Assembly (NCBI RefSeq): GCF_018691265.1
Contig: NW_024881322.1
Coordinates: 11,769,989 to 11,833,988 of the forward strand
Direction: 5' to 3'
Length of the DNA stretch: 64,000 nucleotides
Source of the DNA: Tyto alba
Lineage: Eukaryota > Chordata > Aves > Strigiformes > Tytonidae
The notes beneath the pieces are model-generated. The model had not been told where the DNA came from, ran no database searches, and saw nothing but the letters and a program-made list of their open reading frames with translations. The position numbers and the translations under genes are program-made. The stretch's first letter is position 1. The number at the start of each line of letters is the position of its first letter. Below, one piece after another: positions 11,501 through 23,397 of the stretch.

Positions 11501-13406
11501 TGTATTGTATCTGATTCTCAGCACAAAAATTTTTGTTTACAAGCGCTAAGCCCTTTGGGGCATAAAATGACCCAAATACTACATAATTTTTTCTCTGTAT
11601 ACATTGGTATGAAGTGTTTATGTAATGTCACATCTCGCTATAAGGTTATAAACTGGGAAATAACAGGCACTCTTGAGAAGCAAGTGATTTGTAATTTATA
11701 TGGAAGCGCCTATTTTTCTGTTACTTATAGTTAATATTAAATATCAGACTACTATTATTTCTATATTTTAGCTAAGAAATTATGTTACTTTGATAGCATT
11801 TTAAATCTTTGATTCTTCTTAAAAAATGAAACAACACAAGTAAATACTTGCACAGTTTCTGTAATTTGAGGGATACAAAGAATATTCTTGAAAATACGCT
11901 TTGGTGTGAGGTATTTTTGATCCAATATAGAGCTTCCTTTCACTGTCTTAAAAACATGTCCAGCATATTTCAAATGCATATGGGGGCAGGATTGTCTTGA
12001 ATTATATGCCTAAAGTTTTAAATTTTTAATTTTCAGGGCTTGTTGATGGAAAGCAATAGAAGGGTTTATTCTGGTATAGTTTGGATTTAAAGCTTTATCA
12101 GCTTTGATGCCTGTGTTTTCACATCCCCTGTCCTGTCTCCTTTTCCATGCTGAGACATACTTTCTAAAAAAGCAAGTATTCCACGAAGCACTAGTTGTAA
12201 AATAAAATTCTGTAGCTAAAGAAATTCGTGCAGGTTTAATTTTAAATAAAATACATTGCTGTACCTTATGTAAGGAGTAGAGAGCTTTATATGGAAAATG
12301 TATGTTGTTTCCAGGATCTTTACAGGACTTACCATGATTTTCGAGTTCACTCAGCTTAAAATAGGTGTGCTTCCCCACATGTGATCTGGTCCGTGTCAGA
12401 GTTATTTGATTCAAATATGACTCTTAAATAGTTGGTATTAATCAGAGTAGAGAATGACTTATTTGATTCTTGGTTTCTATTTATATTACTTTCTGTATCC
12501 AAAAAGCATGAAGTACTTGCATTTACAGTTAGTTATTAAATCATAAGATTATATCTGGTGTTTATTTGACTGTGGATGGACATCTGAATTCAACTTGAAA
12601 TTGTCAAAACCAGTTTCATTTACATGGCTGTAAAATTCTAACTGAACTGAAGAGGATGAATTGTTTAAAAACATACTGAATTTAAAATTACATGATTTAA
12701 GAAGGAAAATATTAACCATGGTGAGACAACTGTAAAATCTCTGAAAGACCATTTTTATAGAACTGCCGTAAGGAGGAAGGTGCTCTGTTTTATTCGGAAG
12801 TCCTCAAGGATCTTTGGTTCCCACTTCCCATAACTTTAAAGAATCTTAATGAGCTACAGTAACTAACATATATGTTTCAATTTCACATTTTATTCATTTA
12901 AAGAATACAAATGTGACGTATTTGCATTGAATTATTTTAAATTTTTAAATAAAATTGAATAATTTGTGCAGGACTCACTTTCTGCAGATAGTGTTTGGTA
13001 CATGAGCTCAGGCTGTGACCAGAGCACCTGTAATTGAGTTAACTCTACTATAGAAGACCATTATCAGTGGAACTTTTTAGATATTTCTGAGGATGCTGTT
13101 TGTGTGTGTGTGCACGCATGTGTGTATGCATTTTTTTCTCCTTTGAACTTAAACATACTTGCTTTTAATCTGCTCTTAATATTTTCAATTAAAAAAAACT
13201 ATGCATGAAATGTCCATTGTACATAAGCCAATATAATTCTAGATAATCAAAGAACTTACCTGAAGCTTTTTCCTTCTGTGTAATACCCAGTTTCTTGTGC
13301 TAACGCTGTATCTTTTTGATAAATATTCTCTTGTGCATCTAAGCAACTATTGCAGCACTTTGCTTCCAGCGTAATAGATAGGGTTTATATGATCCTGTTA
13401 TTGCAG
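8562..13406 (+). other. CLASP2: CLASP2 intron containing a CR1 insertion
   Basis: About 4.8 kb. Most is AT-rich. The exception is the CR1 LINE at about 10005-11303, annotated separately. The 11304-13406 part is AT-rich, with an irregular TG-rich patch near 13097-13130. Antisense open stretches such as 12010-12414 show no recognisable domain. Confidence 0.85.
10005..11303 (+). mobile_element. CR1 non-LTR retrotransposon (LINE), 5'-truncated and degenerate
   Basis: A GC-rich insert in an AT-rich intron, in the same orientation as CLASP2. The 10013-10519 frame encodes part of a reverse transcriptase: YLDLCKAFDTVLHDILVSKL and then GSVPQGSVLGPALFNIVVGD are typical CR1 RT blocks. The segment that should carry the catalytic FADD motif is missing after GIEGTE. 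The next RT-derived piece continues in another frame (about 10441-10668, RDLGRLES..KAKCKVLPMG). The remainder is the GC-rich 3' portion, ending with CCCTCCCAACCC and TTCTATGATTCTGTGA, the usual CR1 tail. It is non-functional. The left border is approximate because CR1 copies are variably 5'-truncated and lack clear target duplications. Confidence 0.95.
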
Positions 13407-13469
13407 CTTCCAGACATCACTCCAGATCCACTGGTGCCCTCTACACTCCTGATGTTTATGGGGCTACAG
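13407..13469 (+). CDS. CLASP2: CLASP2 exon (SRHHSRSTGALY...)
   Basis: A 63-nt exon encoding (A)SRHHSRSTGALYTPDVYGAT. It matches CLASP2 directly after the second SxIP segment. Acceptor TTATTGCAG, donor GTGAAG. Phase 1 in and out, so the exon could be skipped without frameshift. Confidence 0.96.
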
Positions 13470-14163
13470 GTGAAGGATGAGTACATTTTGCTGTCATCTG
13501 TGCAGTCATCCTGGATTTTTTTTTTTCCCCCATCCACTTGGTTATTCTTATAGTTCAGTTTTAAAAAACATTATTTATATTCATTTGAGTGTTGCGGTTT
13601 TAATAATCCGGACTGATGTATTTATTTTGCTAGATATCATCTCCACTCCCATCCTCCAATGTTAATCCTTTGCTTCCTTAACAACAATCATTTTTTTACT
13701 TGCAGAAGAACTTTTTTTTTAGTTTTCCATTTTTCAGTATTTGTAGAGCATTCTTTATGCATGTAGTTTTCTAATCAGCACTCTGAATAGCCTTACTATT
13801 GTATTTGCTTTCTTTTTAAATGAAAACAAAAACCCAAAATGAAGAAGACTTTAATTAAAAAAAAAAAAAAAGGAAGGTTCTTTCACTTAAAAGCATTGTT
13901 TTGGTTTTTTTTTTTACCCTGTGATATTGGAATAGAATTTTTATACATGACTCTGTTTTTTTACTTCATTTCTTACTTTTCACTGTACCAGTAAAGACTT
14001 CAGAGTGAAAATAACCAGTATTTTAGGCACTACATAATTCATTAGAGATGTTAAGCAAATACTTTTCTTCTGCTTGGGTTTTTTTAAGTGAGTGTGGTAT
14101 TAATGTCCTATGCTACTATTCTGACTGAATTCTTTATATAAATTTTTGTTGTTGTTATAACAG
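13470..14163 (+). other. CLASP2: CLASP2 intron
   Basis: About 0.7 kb, AT-rich, with an A-run (about 13857-13871) and a T-run (about 13904-13914). Nothing else seen. Confidence 0.85.
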
Positions 14164-14270
14164 GTACCGGCTTTGGAATTAGTCAGTCCAGTAGATTGTC
14201 ATCATCAGTCAGTGCTATGCGAGTTCTGAACACTGGCTCTGACGTGGAAGAGGCAGTAGCAGATGCTTTG
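14164..14270 (+). CDS. CLASP2: CLASP2 exon (ISQSSRLSSSVSAMRV...)
   Basis: A 107-nt exon reading (G)TGFGISQSSRLSSSVSAMR and then VLNTGSDVEEAVADAL. It matches the CLASP2 linker before TOG3. Acceptor ATAACAG, donor GTAAGA at 14271. It ends at a codon boundary, which allows the following phase-0 microexon to be included or skipped. Confidence 0.97.
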
Positions 14271-17079
14271 GTAAGAATCTCGCACTTATCTTGTGTAGAA
14301 TACAGACTCTTAAAATGCTTGGTACCTATACATTAAAGTGTGTAAAAGAACTTGTCATTCGTTATTTTATTGGCTTTCCGGTGGGGAAAAAAGAGAGACT
14401 GAATTGCTAGAGCTGCAAAGTATTGGAATTTTTGTTCCCTGCAGAAGTCTGAACTTTTGAGAAATGTGCTCTTTTCCATGGTAGGCAGGAAATAGTCTTG
14501 GACTGTTCTGTTGGAGTGTGGCCCAAGGAGCCACTTGAGCAGACAGCACTGACCAGAGGCTTCCCACAACAGCCGGACAAACTTCTGGATAGGTTGAAGG
14601 CTTACCAGAGCTGGGAATGATGACAGCTTGTCGTGAGCCTGGGTTCTGTTTCAAGTTGTGAGATTGATACTAAAGAGATAAACTGATGGCTTGGCAGGCA
14701 GCATTTCATAAGTTAATTTTTTGTTTTCTTTTGTTGTCAAAATGTTACACTGAATTTAAACTGGTTATGGCATTCTCTTCCTTAACCTTCACTGTTCTTT
14801 AAGGGGGTGGGTTTGGCTTCTCTACTTCCCTGCCCCAGTTAGCCAAACTGAATGCATCATGTATTTTGCTATTGTGATGTTTACATCATCAAGCTGAAAT
14901 CTTCAATTAATTGAAAATACTGTCGCTATGCATCAGATATGTTTTTATCAGGTATGGTATACTATTTGCATATCATTAAATATTTGTAAGTACCTGTTAC
15001 CTAGTTATCAGAATGCTTTAAGGAACTTGTCATTACTCTGTTTTAATATAAAGATTGTTTGGAACATTAGTAAAAAACTTAAAAATTAGACTCTAAAATT
15101 TAATTATAGTCAGATATCACTGGATACAGAGAAAGAAAAATTTGAAGGAAAAATCTGAAGAACTCCTCCATGTACTTAGTCTGGCAATTTATTGATTTCT
15201 TGGTTAATACTATGTTCTTGGCAAGTCAGTTCAAAATTTGTATACCTTGACTGGCATAGAGATCAGGATATCTCTGAAATCTCACCTAAGAGGTCATGGT
15301 GAGATTGACTGTTTTTTCTTCTTTCCAATACTGTAAACTTGCTAAAGGTTTTCAGTGTTGCTGGGAAATGCTAGTTAGTAAACCGGAAATCAGTTTGGAT
15401 TTTGGAACAGGGAGCAGTAGAAAAACAGTCCATGGAACATGAAATTTTTCTGGCTATAATTTGAAACCCTGTGCTATAGCTTTATCCACAGTAGTGCTAC
15501 ATGAAGAGTATCTTTCGTACTCTTAACACCTTCATAGCTTATTCAAATGTAGGTGGGCAGAGTATGCAGTAAGAACAGAAATTGAGGAGAAACTCATGCT
15601 TCCAGTGACTGCTCTTGAGGCTTGGGTGTGTGCTGCTTTGTTGAAGCCATAAAGTTTGTTCACAGAAACCGGCTTGTATTACCTGGACCAAAAATAGCAT
15701 GATGCTTCTAGAAATGTTGAGGAAAATTAGTTTGTGTATTTTAGCTAGAATCCGTCATTACAAAGAAGGCTCGAGAACAGCAACACTTTAGTGTTGTAGT
15801 ATTTGCATGCCTGGTTGCCTGCCATGCTCCAGATGTACATGTTGTCCTGTACAAATGGCTCCGTGCAGCTGGAAGTCTGGTTGTGAACACCCTTCTTGTT
15901 TTATCATAGACTGAACCACCCTCCCCCCGCCCCCCCCCCCAAAATGTTTTTAAAAGGTATAATGTAGAGTCCTGGCAGATGTAATACAAAAGCCAAAAAT
16001 ATTCTGGATTGTATTACTGTTTGTATGGTATGAAAAATACTTGACCAGTTATACTGCTCAAGCCAAATGGGCATCAGTCTTCTGGCTAAGATCTGGTTTG
16101 AATATAAGATGTATGAAATGCAGCAATATGGTGATCTCTATTTATTTTTATAATTTTTTTCTGTAGTACAGTCCTTGGCATTTCAGATTCTGTTTCTTTT
16201 TAAAAACATATTTTTTTTTACTTATGGTGAACCTTTTCAAAAATGCTCACGTCTTTGTGTTTTTCCCTTCCTTTATTCTCTTACACGTGTATGTGTGCGT
16301 GTTCTGCTGACAGTAAGCTTGCTTGTCATGTGATATATTGACTGGTTTATATTGCAATATCTTTGAAGTTATTCCACAGTCAAAAATGAGAACCATGTGC
16401 AAATGGTAATAATAATTAAGGGGAAACCAATCACTTATACTGCCGTTTCTTTGAGTATGTAATGAAACCAAATTTTTAATTACTAGCTTCAACTCCAAAA
16501 TTTGAATAGCAAAGTTATTTTGCAGGGGTGTGTGTTTTTAGGATAAATAGCATATTTTTTTTCCATCTGATCTTTGGCATGTTGTGTTTTGTTTTGTTGG
16601 CTTGCTTTTGTTTTTAGGGGCTTTGGGGTCTTGCATTATGTAATTAATTTTTTGGTAGGACATTGATTGCTGTAATAATTGTTGTAATGGCAAAATTTAG
16701 ATACTGAAATTAAGTTCAAGACAGAAATGGAGAAGTTGAATGGAAAATAAAGTGTAAATTAAGGTTTCATACTTAAATAGCAATTGACTTCATGTGTTAA
16801 GTCTTCATGCTCAAATACCACGCATAAGACACAAAGGTTTTGCCAGGGAAGTCTTTGTGACCAACCTGTAGATGATGTGTGTTATTTCTCTGGGAATGGA
16901 AGCTTAGCAAACTACTTCTTGGCAATGCATGATATGCTAATCAGATAGAGAGCTAAAAACAAAATTTACAGTAAGACTATGTGTTTTCCAGTGGCAGGTA
17001 GTTTAATAGTCACAATGCTGCTATGCCTTACCTTCCTGTTCTCAATTTCTGTTTCTTTTCAATAATTTACTGCTAACAG
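14271..17079 (+). other. CLASP2: CLASP2 intron upstream of the LLGDIRTK microexon
   Basis: About 2.8 kb AT-rich. A C-rich tract at about 15918-15940 could form a G-quadruplex on the minus strand. A TGCATG site lies at 16926-16931, about 150 nt before the microexon. The last 60 bases are pyrimidine-rich and end TACTGCTAACAG. No gene seen. Confidence 0.85.
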
Positions 17080-17103
17080 CTCTTAGGAGACATACGGACT
17101 AAG
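17080..17103 (+). CDS. CLASP2: CLASP2 microexon LLGDIRTK (24 nt)
   Basis: A 24-nt exon coding LLGDIRTK, between AACAG and GTATAG. Placed between ADAL and KKPVRRRY it gives ADALLLGDIRTKKKPVRRRY, an optional CLASP2 isoform insert that I recall from mammals. Phase 0 on both sides, so it is skippable. TGC close to the 3' splice site (CTGCTAACAG) resembles the UGC motif of SRRM4-dependent neural microexons. It lies at the entry to TOG3. Confidence 0.88.
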
Positions 17104-17555
17104 GTATAGAAACTATTTTCCTTCTTCAATAGTTTAGTATTTTGCTATTAACATGCTTGATACAAAGTAAGTTAATATGACAGTATATGTAGGTTTATAC
17201 CTGATTTTTATATATAAAGCTGTTAAAGTGAAATAACTAATTTCAATACAGTCTTTATGTCACCCTATCATGCAGCTTTATGGATTTTTACAAGTAAACC
17301 TTAAGTTGAATGTTTTATGAAACATATGTCTTCTCTGCATTTGCTTTGCTTTTGTATTTGGAATACTCCGTAAGCCATGCCTCTTTAAAATATTGTTATT
17401 AACTTGGTTTGACCTACTGAACAGTTGGAGCCATTTGTCCCTGCAGGGAGTAGGGGTCACACCAATTACTTGAACTGTTGGTCTTTGTAGTGATTACGGG
17501 TATGTATATTGTCTCTTTGAAAATCATTCTAACGTGGGGTGTTTCTGTACAACAG
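17104..17555 (+). other. CLASP2: CLASP2 intron
   Basis: About 450 bases, AT-rich; no further feature recognised. Confidence 0.85.
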
Positions 17556-17800
17556 AAGAAGCCTGTGCGAAGAAGATATGAGTCCTATGGGATGTACTCG
17601 GATGATGATGCCAACAGTGATGCATCAAGTGCCTGTTCAGAAAGGTCTTACAGCTCTAGGAACGGAAGCATACCAACGTATATGAGACAGACGGAAGATG
17701 TGGCTGAAGTCCTAAATCGCTGTGCCAGCTCCAACTGGTCAGAGAGAAAGGAAGGCCTTCTGGGCCTGCAAAACCTACTGAAGAACCAGAGAACTTTGAG
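17556..17800 (+). CDS. CLASP2: CLASP2 exon, start of TOG3
   Basis: A 245-nt exon beginning KKPVRRRYESYGMYSDDDA, followed by NSDASSACSERSYSSRNGS and IPTYMRQTEDVAEVLNRCAS, then SNWSERKEGLLGLQNLLKNQ. The first half is an acidic/Ser-rich linker. From about TEDVAEVL the first HEAT helices of TOG3 begin; this domain belongs to the TOG family of tubulin-binding arrays. Ends in AG of a split serine codon before donor GTATGA. Confidence 0.98.
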
Positions 17801-18410
17801 GTATGAAGACATGTTAATAGAAAAACATTTTATTTCAGAGTTGGAGAGGCAAACGAAGTAGGAAAGGAGGCTGATGTTCTAAAGAATACAGGAAGTTGGG
17901 CAGAGGGAAGGCAGGGTGTGTGAGATGAAGATGGGGAAAGGAATGAGGAAGCTGTTGTCACTTTGGCCACTAGAGCATAGGATCTGTTTAAAACCTCACT
18001 TTAAGATACAGAATTTAAGATCAAGAGAATTTGTGCAATACAAAAGATTTGTAAAGTGTTTGCATCTAGTATCAGTGGAAGGCCCTTATTTTTATTTTAT
18101 TTATTGGGTGTTTATTCAGAAGAAACTATTTATTACTAGCTACTAAGAATACCTTTCTCATTATCTGCTCTGTTAAAATACTTGGGAATGGTATAATATA
18201 TGAATTAGTTTAAAGATACTTCTGGGTTGAGAGTCTCATTTTAGACAGAACCTATTATATTTTTATCCATGTCTTAAACAAGATGCTTTTCTGTACTTCA
18301 TTTACTGGATTATTCAATTCAATATTTACAGTTGATTTCACTGATTGCTGTGCATTAGTGTTCCCTTAGTACTTGCAGACGAGTTGACTAATGTCTTGTC
18401 ATTTTGACAG
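17801..18410 (+). other. CLASP2: CLASP2 intron
   Basis: About 600 bases AT-rich, ending CATTTTGACAG. No other feature recognised. Confidence 0.85.
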
Positions 18411-18474
18411 TCGTGTTGAGTTGAAAAGGTTGTGTGAAATCTTCACAAGAATGTTTGCTGATCCTCACAGTAAG
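18411..18474 (+). CDS. CLASP2: CLASP2 exon, TOG3
   Basis: A 64-nt exon that completes the serine codon and reads SRVELKRLCEIFTRMFADPH and then SK. It is a TOG3 HEAT-repeat helix. Donor GTATGT. Joined to the next exon it gives SKVFSMF. I recall a mammalian form with an extra arginine at this junction (GKRVFSMF), which would need a different splice choice. Confidence 0.96.
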
Positions 18475-21400
18475 GTATGTTTAGGTTTTTCTTACTTTCA
18501 GTAAATGTTTGAAAACATTTATTAATAGGCAGCCAGTTGTGGTAAAATGTCAGTAATACTTGCACATGTAAAACTTGGACAAACTGAATTGTATAAACAG
18601 TTAATGGTATCAGATTTCAATTGATTTAATTTGCAATTTTGAACAAGATCATTTTCCACCTTTTTTGCAGGATAAATGAGATAAAGTAAATGTTAGTTTC
18701 ATCTAAAATGCATTGAAGTAGTTCAACAGTTTGTGCTCAAAATTTGTAAGTATTTTTAAGAAGTTGTGTTGTTTACAGAAGCCACTTCAACATGAGCAAT
18801 GGTTTTCTTTCAGTTAGAAACAAAGGTCTCTGTTGCAGTAATTTAAGTCATAAAGAAAGTCGTCTGACTAAATTGTACATGACGAGTCCGATGAGCTATA
18901 CCAAATGTGTGCTTATTTTCTGTTATCATAGTTAATGATGTCTTCCTCAAATTTCATAGATGCAGCTGGCAGTTGAGCCTGTTGAATAATTTTTACGTCA
19001 CTGTTAGTATTCAATATGTAAGGTGGAGACTATACTACAGTGTAAAAGAAAATGCAATGTTTTATTCAATTCTATTAGGGAAAAACCCAGTATGGATGAT
19101 TTAGTAAGGAGAATAATTCTTCTGTGACCATTGAAATCTTTTTAACTGGTTTACTTCACTTGATAGCGGTTTTACAGTTTTGGTGGGAGGTAGGTTACTG
19201 GTACAGCTTCATAAATGCAGTAATTTCATATAGCAAAAGTCTGCAGGTAAGTAAGGAGATGAATAAAGTTATAATGGTATCATGTAAAAAACATGTAACT
19301 TCCTATTTCGTTTGGGTTATAGGCTTGTTTAGAAGAAACCTTACCTTTTATATTGAGTATAACGTGTCTTGACAGGTTAACTTAGTATTTGTCTGTCCTC
19401 ATTTTTCCTTCTGGAAGATGAGACTTAGCTGCTGTTTGTGACACTGTGTATTTTGGAAGAAACTTGCATTGCACACAGCAACTTGATCTTAAAGTTGCTC
19501 ACATGCTGAAGAAATCCAGAAGAAAAGACTAAAGCCAAGCAGTTACAGAGAAACTGAAGAAAACTTTCCATAAAAAGAACAGTTAGGTCAGAGGAGAGGA
19601 AAGAAGATTCAGTGTCGAAATATTACTGTTTTTTAAATTAAGTAATGATAAAATTGTGAACAGCAGCTTGTTTTCATTTTGCTGATGCTTGTGTTAATTA
19701 ATATTGCAGCTATGCATATATATCAGAACTACCCTGGAGATTTTTTTGTGGTGGGGGAGCCAGGGAAGGATAATGAAAATGTTCCAAAATTTAGTTTTAT
19801 GTGTTAGAAAAACGTTTTATCTTTTCTTTAAGCCTTTCGGAATGTTACATTTAGTTATTCTAGTTGATAATTTTGTTTTGTTCTGTCATCAAATAATGTT
19901 GCCTTGATTCCAAACATTTTGCCTGTGTTACAGCACAAGTGGTACACCTGTTCCAATCACTGAAACCCTGCCTGTTTTTTTGGTGTTTGAAAACTATTAA
20001 TAGTTACCAATATATTATCAGGAAGATCCTTTTAATTATTAAGAGTTTATGAGCTCTGAGTTTTTTATCACACACACATGGCTACACAAATCTCATCTTA
20101 GACTCTTCTCGAGTGTCTGTAGGAATTATTCTGTCATCACTTTTGTGTGGTTTTGTTTGGTTTGTTGGTTTTGTTTGTTTGGTTTTTTTTTTAAAGGTTT
20201 ACTTTAACATGATAGCTGGATGTAGGGAATTGCTTAGAAAAAAGAGTAATACCATTTGGAGGAGAAAATGGGAGAATCATTTGAAGGAAATGCCAAGTGC
20301 TTACTGTTAAAATACATTGGGTATCCCAGTAAAATTACTAAATTTATCATACGAGTTTTAAAATACCTTTTTTGTTTTATTTTGTTTTATATTCCATACA
20401 GGAACTTTGTATTGATGGCCACTAATTTGTGTGTTTTTATCTTTTTCCCTTTTTTGTTGTTTTGTTTTGTTTTTGTTTTTGTTTCGTTTTGCATGCTGTC
20501 CCCTGTGTTGGAACTCTCTTTAGAGAGTAAGTTGGTTCAATATTTGTTGGAAGCCTAACCTTACTTGCATGAATCTGCAATTAACCCTTTTTCTCTTTTT
20601 CTTCCCCAAAGAGTTCATGCAGTGTCAAGCCTTTTGCAATCATAAAATGCTATATAGAATTATGTAAACTGTGTGGTAAAGTTTCGAGATGTGCTTTATC
20701 TACTAATTAACTGACATTGTTTGGTTATGCATTCCTGCTTTATATTGTGGTGGTTGGCACATCTGAAATAATTCACTTCGAAGGGAGATCGCTTATAATT
20801 ATTTTCGTATCTGTTTAGTTTTTCCACTAGCAAATTATTAAAACTTCAACTTTAGATGCTTGGTTTCAGAATTTTAATTTACATCATAAAAACGGCAACT
20901 GCAAAAAATTGCAGTACCCACATACATTTTTCAACATACAGTTGGTTGAGTTCCATTTTCCATTCCAAATCCATCCTTTACCTTAAATGCTCTTACAGCC
21001 TTCTTAAATTTTTCATGCTTTGGCCTAAGACAAAACGGTATGGTTTGTATTTTTTTTTTAAATACAACAAAATGATTCAACTTGAGTTTTCTGCAGACAT
21101 CCACTGTGGTAAACCGAAAATTTTTAGGTAAACCTAAAACAAAGCTTGAAAACAAAACTGAGTCTTCAGTTATATGTGTTTTTAACAGCTAAAACATTGG
21201 CACAGGATCTTTAGAATACTTTTGCCGTCGTGATTCATAATTCCCTTCATAATGACTTCAATTTAAACCAATTTACATCTTTAAAGTGTCATAAGAAGTC
21301 CACATTACTCCATCAAATAAGAGGTTGTAACCAGCTTGTTCAGCTTGCACATTTTAATGAAAAACACATGCGTGTCTATCTCAAATCTTCAAGAAACAGG

Positions 21401-21789
21401 TACAGTTTTTAAATTCTGCTGAGCTGTGTAGTTTAGTTTGAAGAGTTTTTAATACAGGTGTAAGACCCTCAGTGTAATCTTCATAGCACTGGAATTTTTT
21501 TTGTTGTTTGCCTAAGTCCAATATATTTTCCCCTTATTTTAGGACTGTGAAATCCAAACACTGTCTGATTACTGTACAGAAAGCACTTTTTGGTTTGGTT
21601 TTGCCCACATCTTATAATTGTGCCTACTACTTGTGCATCCACAAAGTGGTATATTGTTTCAGTTCAGTTGAGTACAGAAGGCATTTCCAATCCCAAGCAT
21701 AAAAAAAATTTCTTCCCACTAATGGGAGGGCTATTTTTTGACCTCAGACTTGATTACAAGTCTTGACAGCAGAGGAGTTAGCAATTCCT

Positions 21790-21817
21790 TTATTATTATT
21801 ATTATTATTATTATTTT
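21790..21817 (+). repeat. (TTA)n microsatellite
   Basis: About nine tandem TTA/ATT units in a CLASP2 intron. Likely length-polymorphic. Confidence 0.9.
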
Positions 21818-21974
21818 TATTTACAATTTTCAATTTACTTTGCCCTAAACGGGAAGTTAATTGAAGAAGATCCTCCTTATGGGCTTTATGTTGAGTAGAA
21901 TTTGTATTGTTTTGTTTCTAAAACAGCTTTTCAGTATTTAAGATGACTTAAAAGATTCTCTCTGAGACTGTGAA

Positions 21975-22040
21975 AGAATCATAGAATACCATGTTGGAAG
22001 GGACCTGAAGGATCATCTGGTCCAACTTTTCTTGGCAAAA
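21975..22040 (-). mobile_element. Short CR1 3' tail, reverse orientation
   Basis: AGAATCATAGAAT followed by TTGGAAGGGACCTGAAGGAT and CATCTGGTCCAAC is the reverse complement of a CR1 3' end. Only the terminal region, about 65 bases, is recognisable. It lies antisense to CLASP2 inside the intron. Confidence 0.88.
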
Positions 22041-23055
22041 GGAGTCTGAATTTATATTTTATTTCTAATGTAAATTTTGAGGCACTTCTTTTGAAGGTAC
22101 CTGTATGGATTTTTTCACCTACAGTGTGGATTTGCTTACCCTGGCCTGATTATCAACATGAAAAGAGATCTTATTTCCTCAGGGCTGAAGGAAAACAAAA
22201 ATGTGCCTACTCCTGCATACTTGATCAGTGCTGTAGAAGAAAGCCCACTTCCATGGACTGGTTTCTTGTCAGAGAAATGGGAAACTCTTGGGCCACAGTG
22301 GTATAGAACATATACATCCTGATTTCACCATAAGTCTTGAAAAAACATATAATTACTAAGATATTAAAAAGGATTTTTAAACAAAGTCACATATTTGTCA
22401 TGCCCTGCTTTACCTCTTCCCTCCAAAAAGCCTTTCTTCCTGGTCTGAGTGCTGAGATTACAATAAATACAGTAATACACGTCATTTTTTTTACTGAATG
22501 CAGTTTTTTCAACATTATTTGTATTTATTGTATTCAACAATGTTTGTTGAAAAGAACACAATGGATAACATGTTTTTGAGAAGACAAAAGTACTTCTGTG
22601 TTTTGAACACCTGCCAATCTGAAATGTATTGTGGCTTTTGTCCCTACTCTGGTGAATAATTTTCTGTTTGGATAGCTCCAGTAGGAGGAGAATCTTGTTC
22701 TGTTCCACAAATATTTTATGTAAAGGAATTGGCCAACTTTCTGGATTTTGAAGTATTTAGTAATGCAGATATTTACCATTAGTATTTTGCAAAAGAATTG
22801 TAGCAGATTTTTTGGTTTTAGAGAGAAAGTATTATTGTAGTCTTCAAGGAATATATCAAATCAACTTAATGACAAAGCTTGAAGGGCTAAAAAAATTTTA
22901 CTGAAAAAATTGAGGTTGCGCCAGCCATCACAGTAAGCATTTCCTTTCTTGATGAAACTGCATGGAACACCTAATTGTCAAACTTCTACAGAAGTCAGCT
23001 AACATTTCCAATCTACTCTTGTATCGAAATCCAATGAAAAAGCAAGACAGATTTC

Positions 23056-23082
23056 TTTTTTTTTTTTTTTTTTTTTTTTTTT
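23056..23082 (+). repeat. T homopolymer (27)
   Basis: A run of 27 T about 150 bases before the acceptor at 23234. The length may be unreliable in sequencing. Confidence 0.9.
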
Positions 23083-23233
23083 CATTTTTTCTCCTGCTTG
23101 GCTGCAAAACACTGCCTTTCTCTGCCTCTGATTCCCTTACTGCTTTCTTCTTTGTTTGTAAGTTCAGCATACGTCAGTGTCGTTTCCTCTTTTGCCCCAT
23201 CCTACCCTCTTTCCATCTTCTTCTGCCTTTTAG

Positions 23234-23397
23234 GTGTTCAGTATGTTTTTGGAGACACTGGTGGACTTTATCCAGGTCCATAAAGAAGATCTACAGGACT
23301 GGCTCTTTGTACTGCTGACACAACTGTTGAAAAAAATGGGTGCTGATTTGCTTGGGTCTGTACAAGCAAAAGTTCAGAAGGCACTTGATGTCACGAG
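23234..23397 (+). CDS. CLASP2: CLASP2 exon, TOG3
   Basis: A 164-nt exon reading VFSMFLETLVDFIQVHKEDL, then QDWLFVLLTQLLKKMGADLL and GSVQAKVQKALDVT. It is the core of TOG3 with near-identity to vertebrate CLASPs (HKEDLQDWLF). Acceptor after a long pyrimidine tract (TTCTGCCTTTTAG), donor GTAATG. It leaves AG of an arginine codon. Confidence 0.98.

Larger units (their letters stand above)
18475..23233 (+). other. CLASP2: CLASP2 intron with CR1 tail and simple repeats
   Basis: About 4.8 kb, AT-rich. It contains TTTG-rich runs near 20145-20195 and 20440-20490, a TTA microsatellite near 21790-21817, a reverse-strand CR1 tail at 21975-22040, and a 27-base T-run at 23056-23082. No gene recognised on either strand. 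Confidence 0.85.

Noticed and set aside
12010..12414. 134-codon antisense open frame
   Set aside because: No recognisable domain, AT-biased composition, inside an intron, no splice or promoter context.
18880..18912. TGACGAGTCCGATGAG resembling parts of a hammerhead ribozyme core
   Set aside because: The required C before UGANGA is an A, and no GAAA with a matching second stem follows. Neither strand can form the three-stem core.
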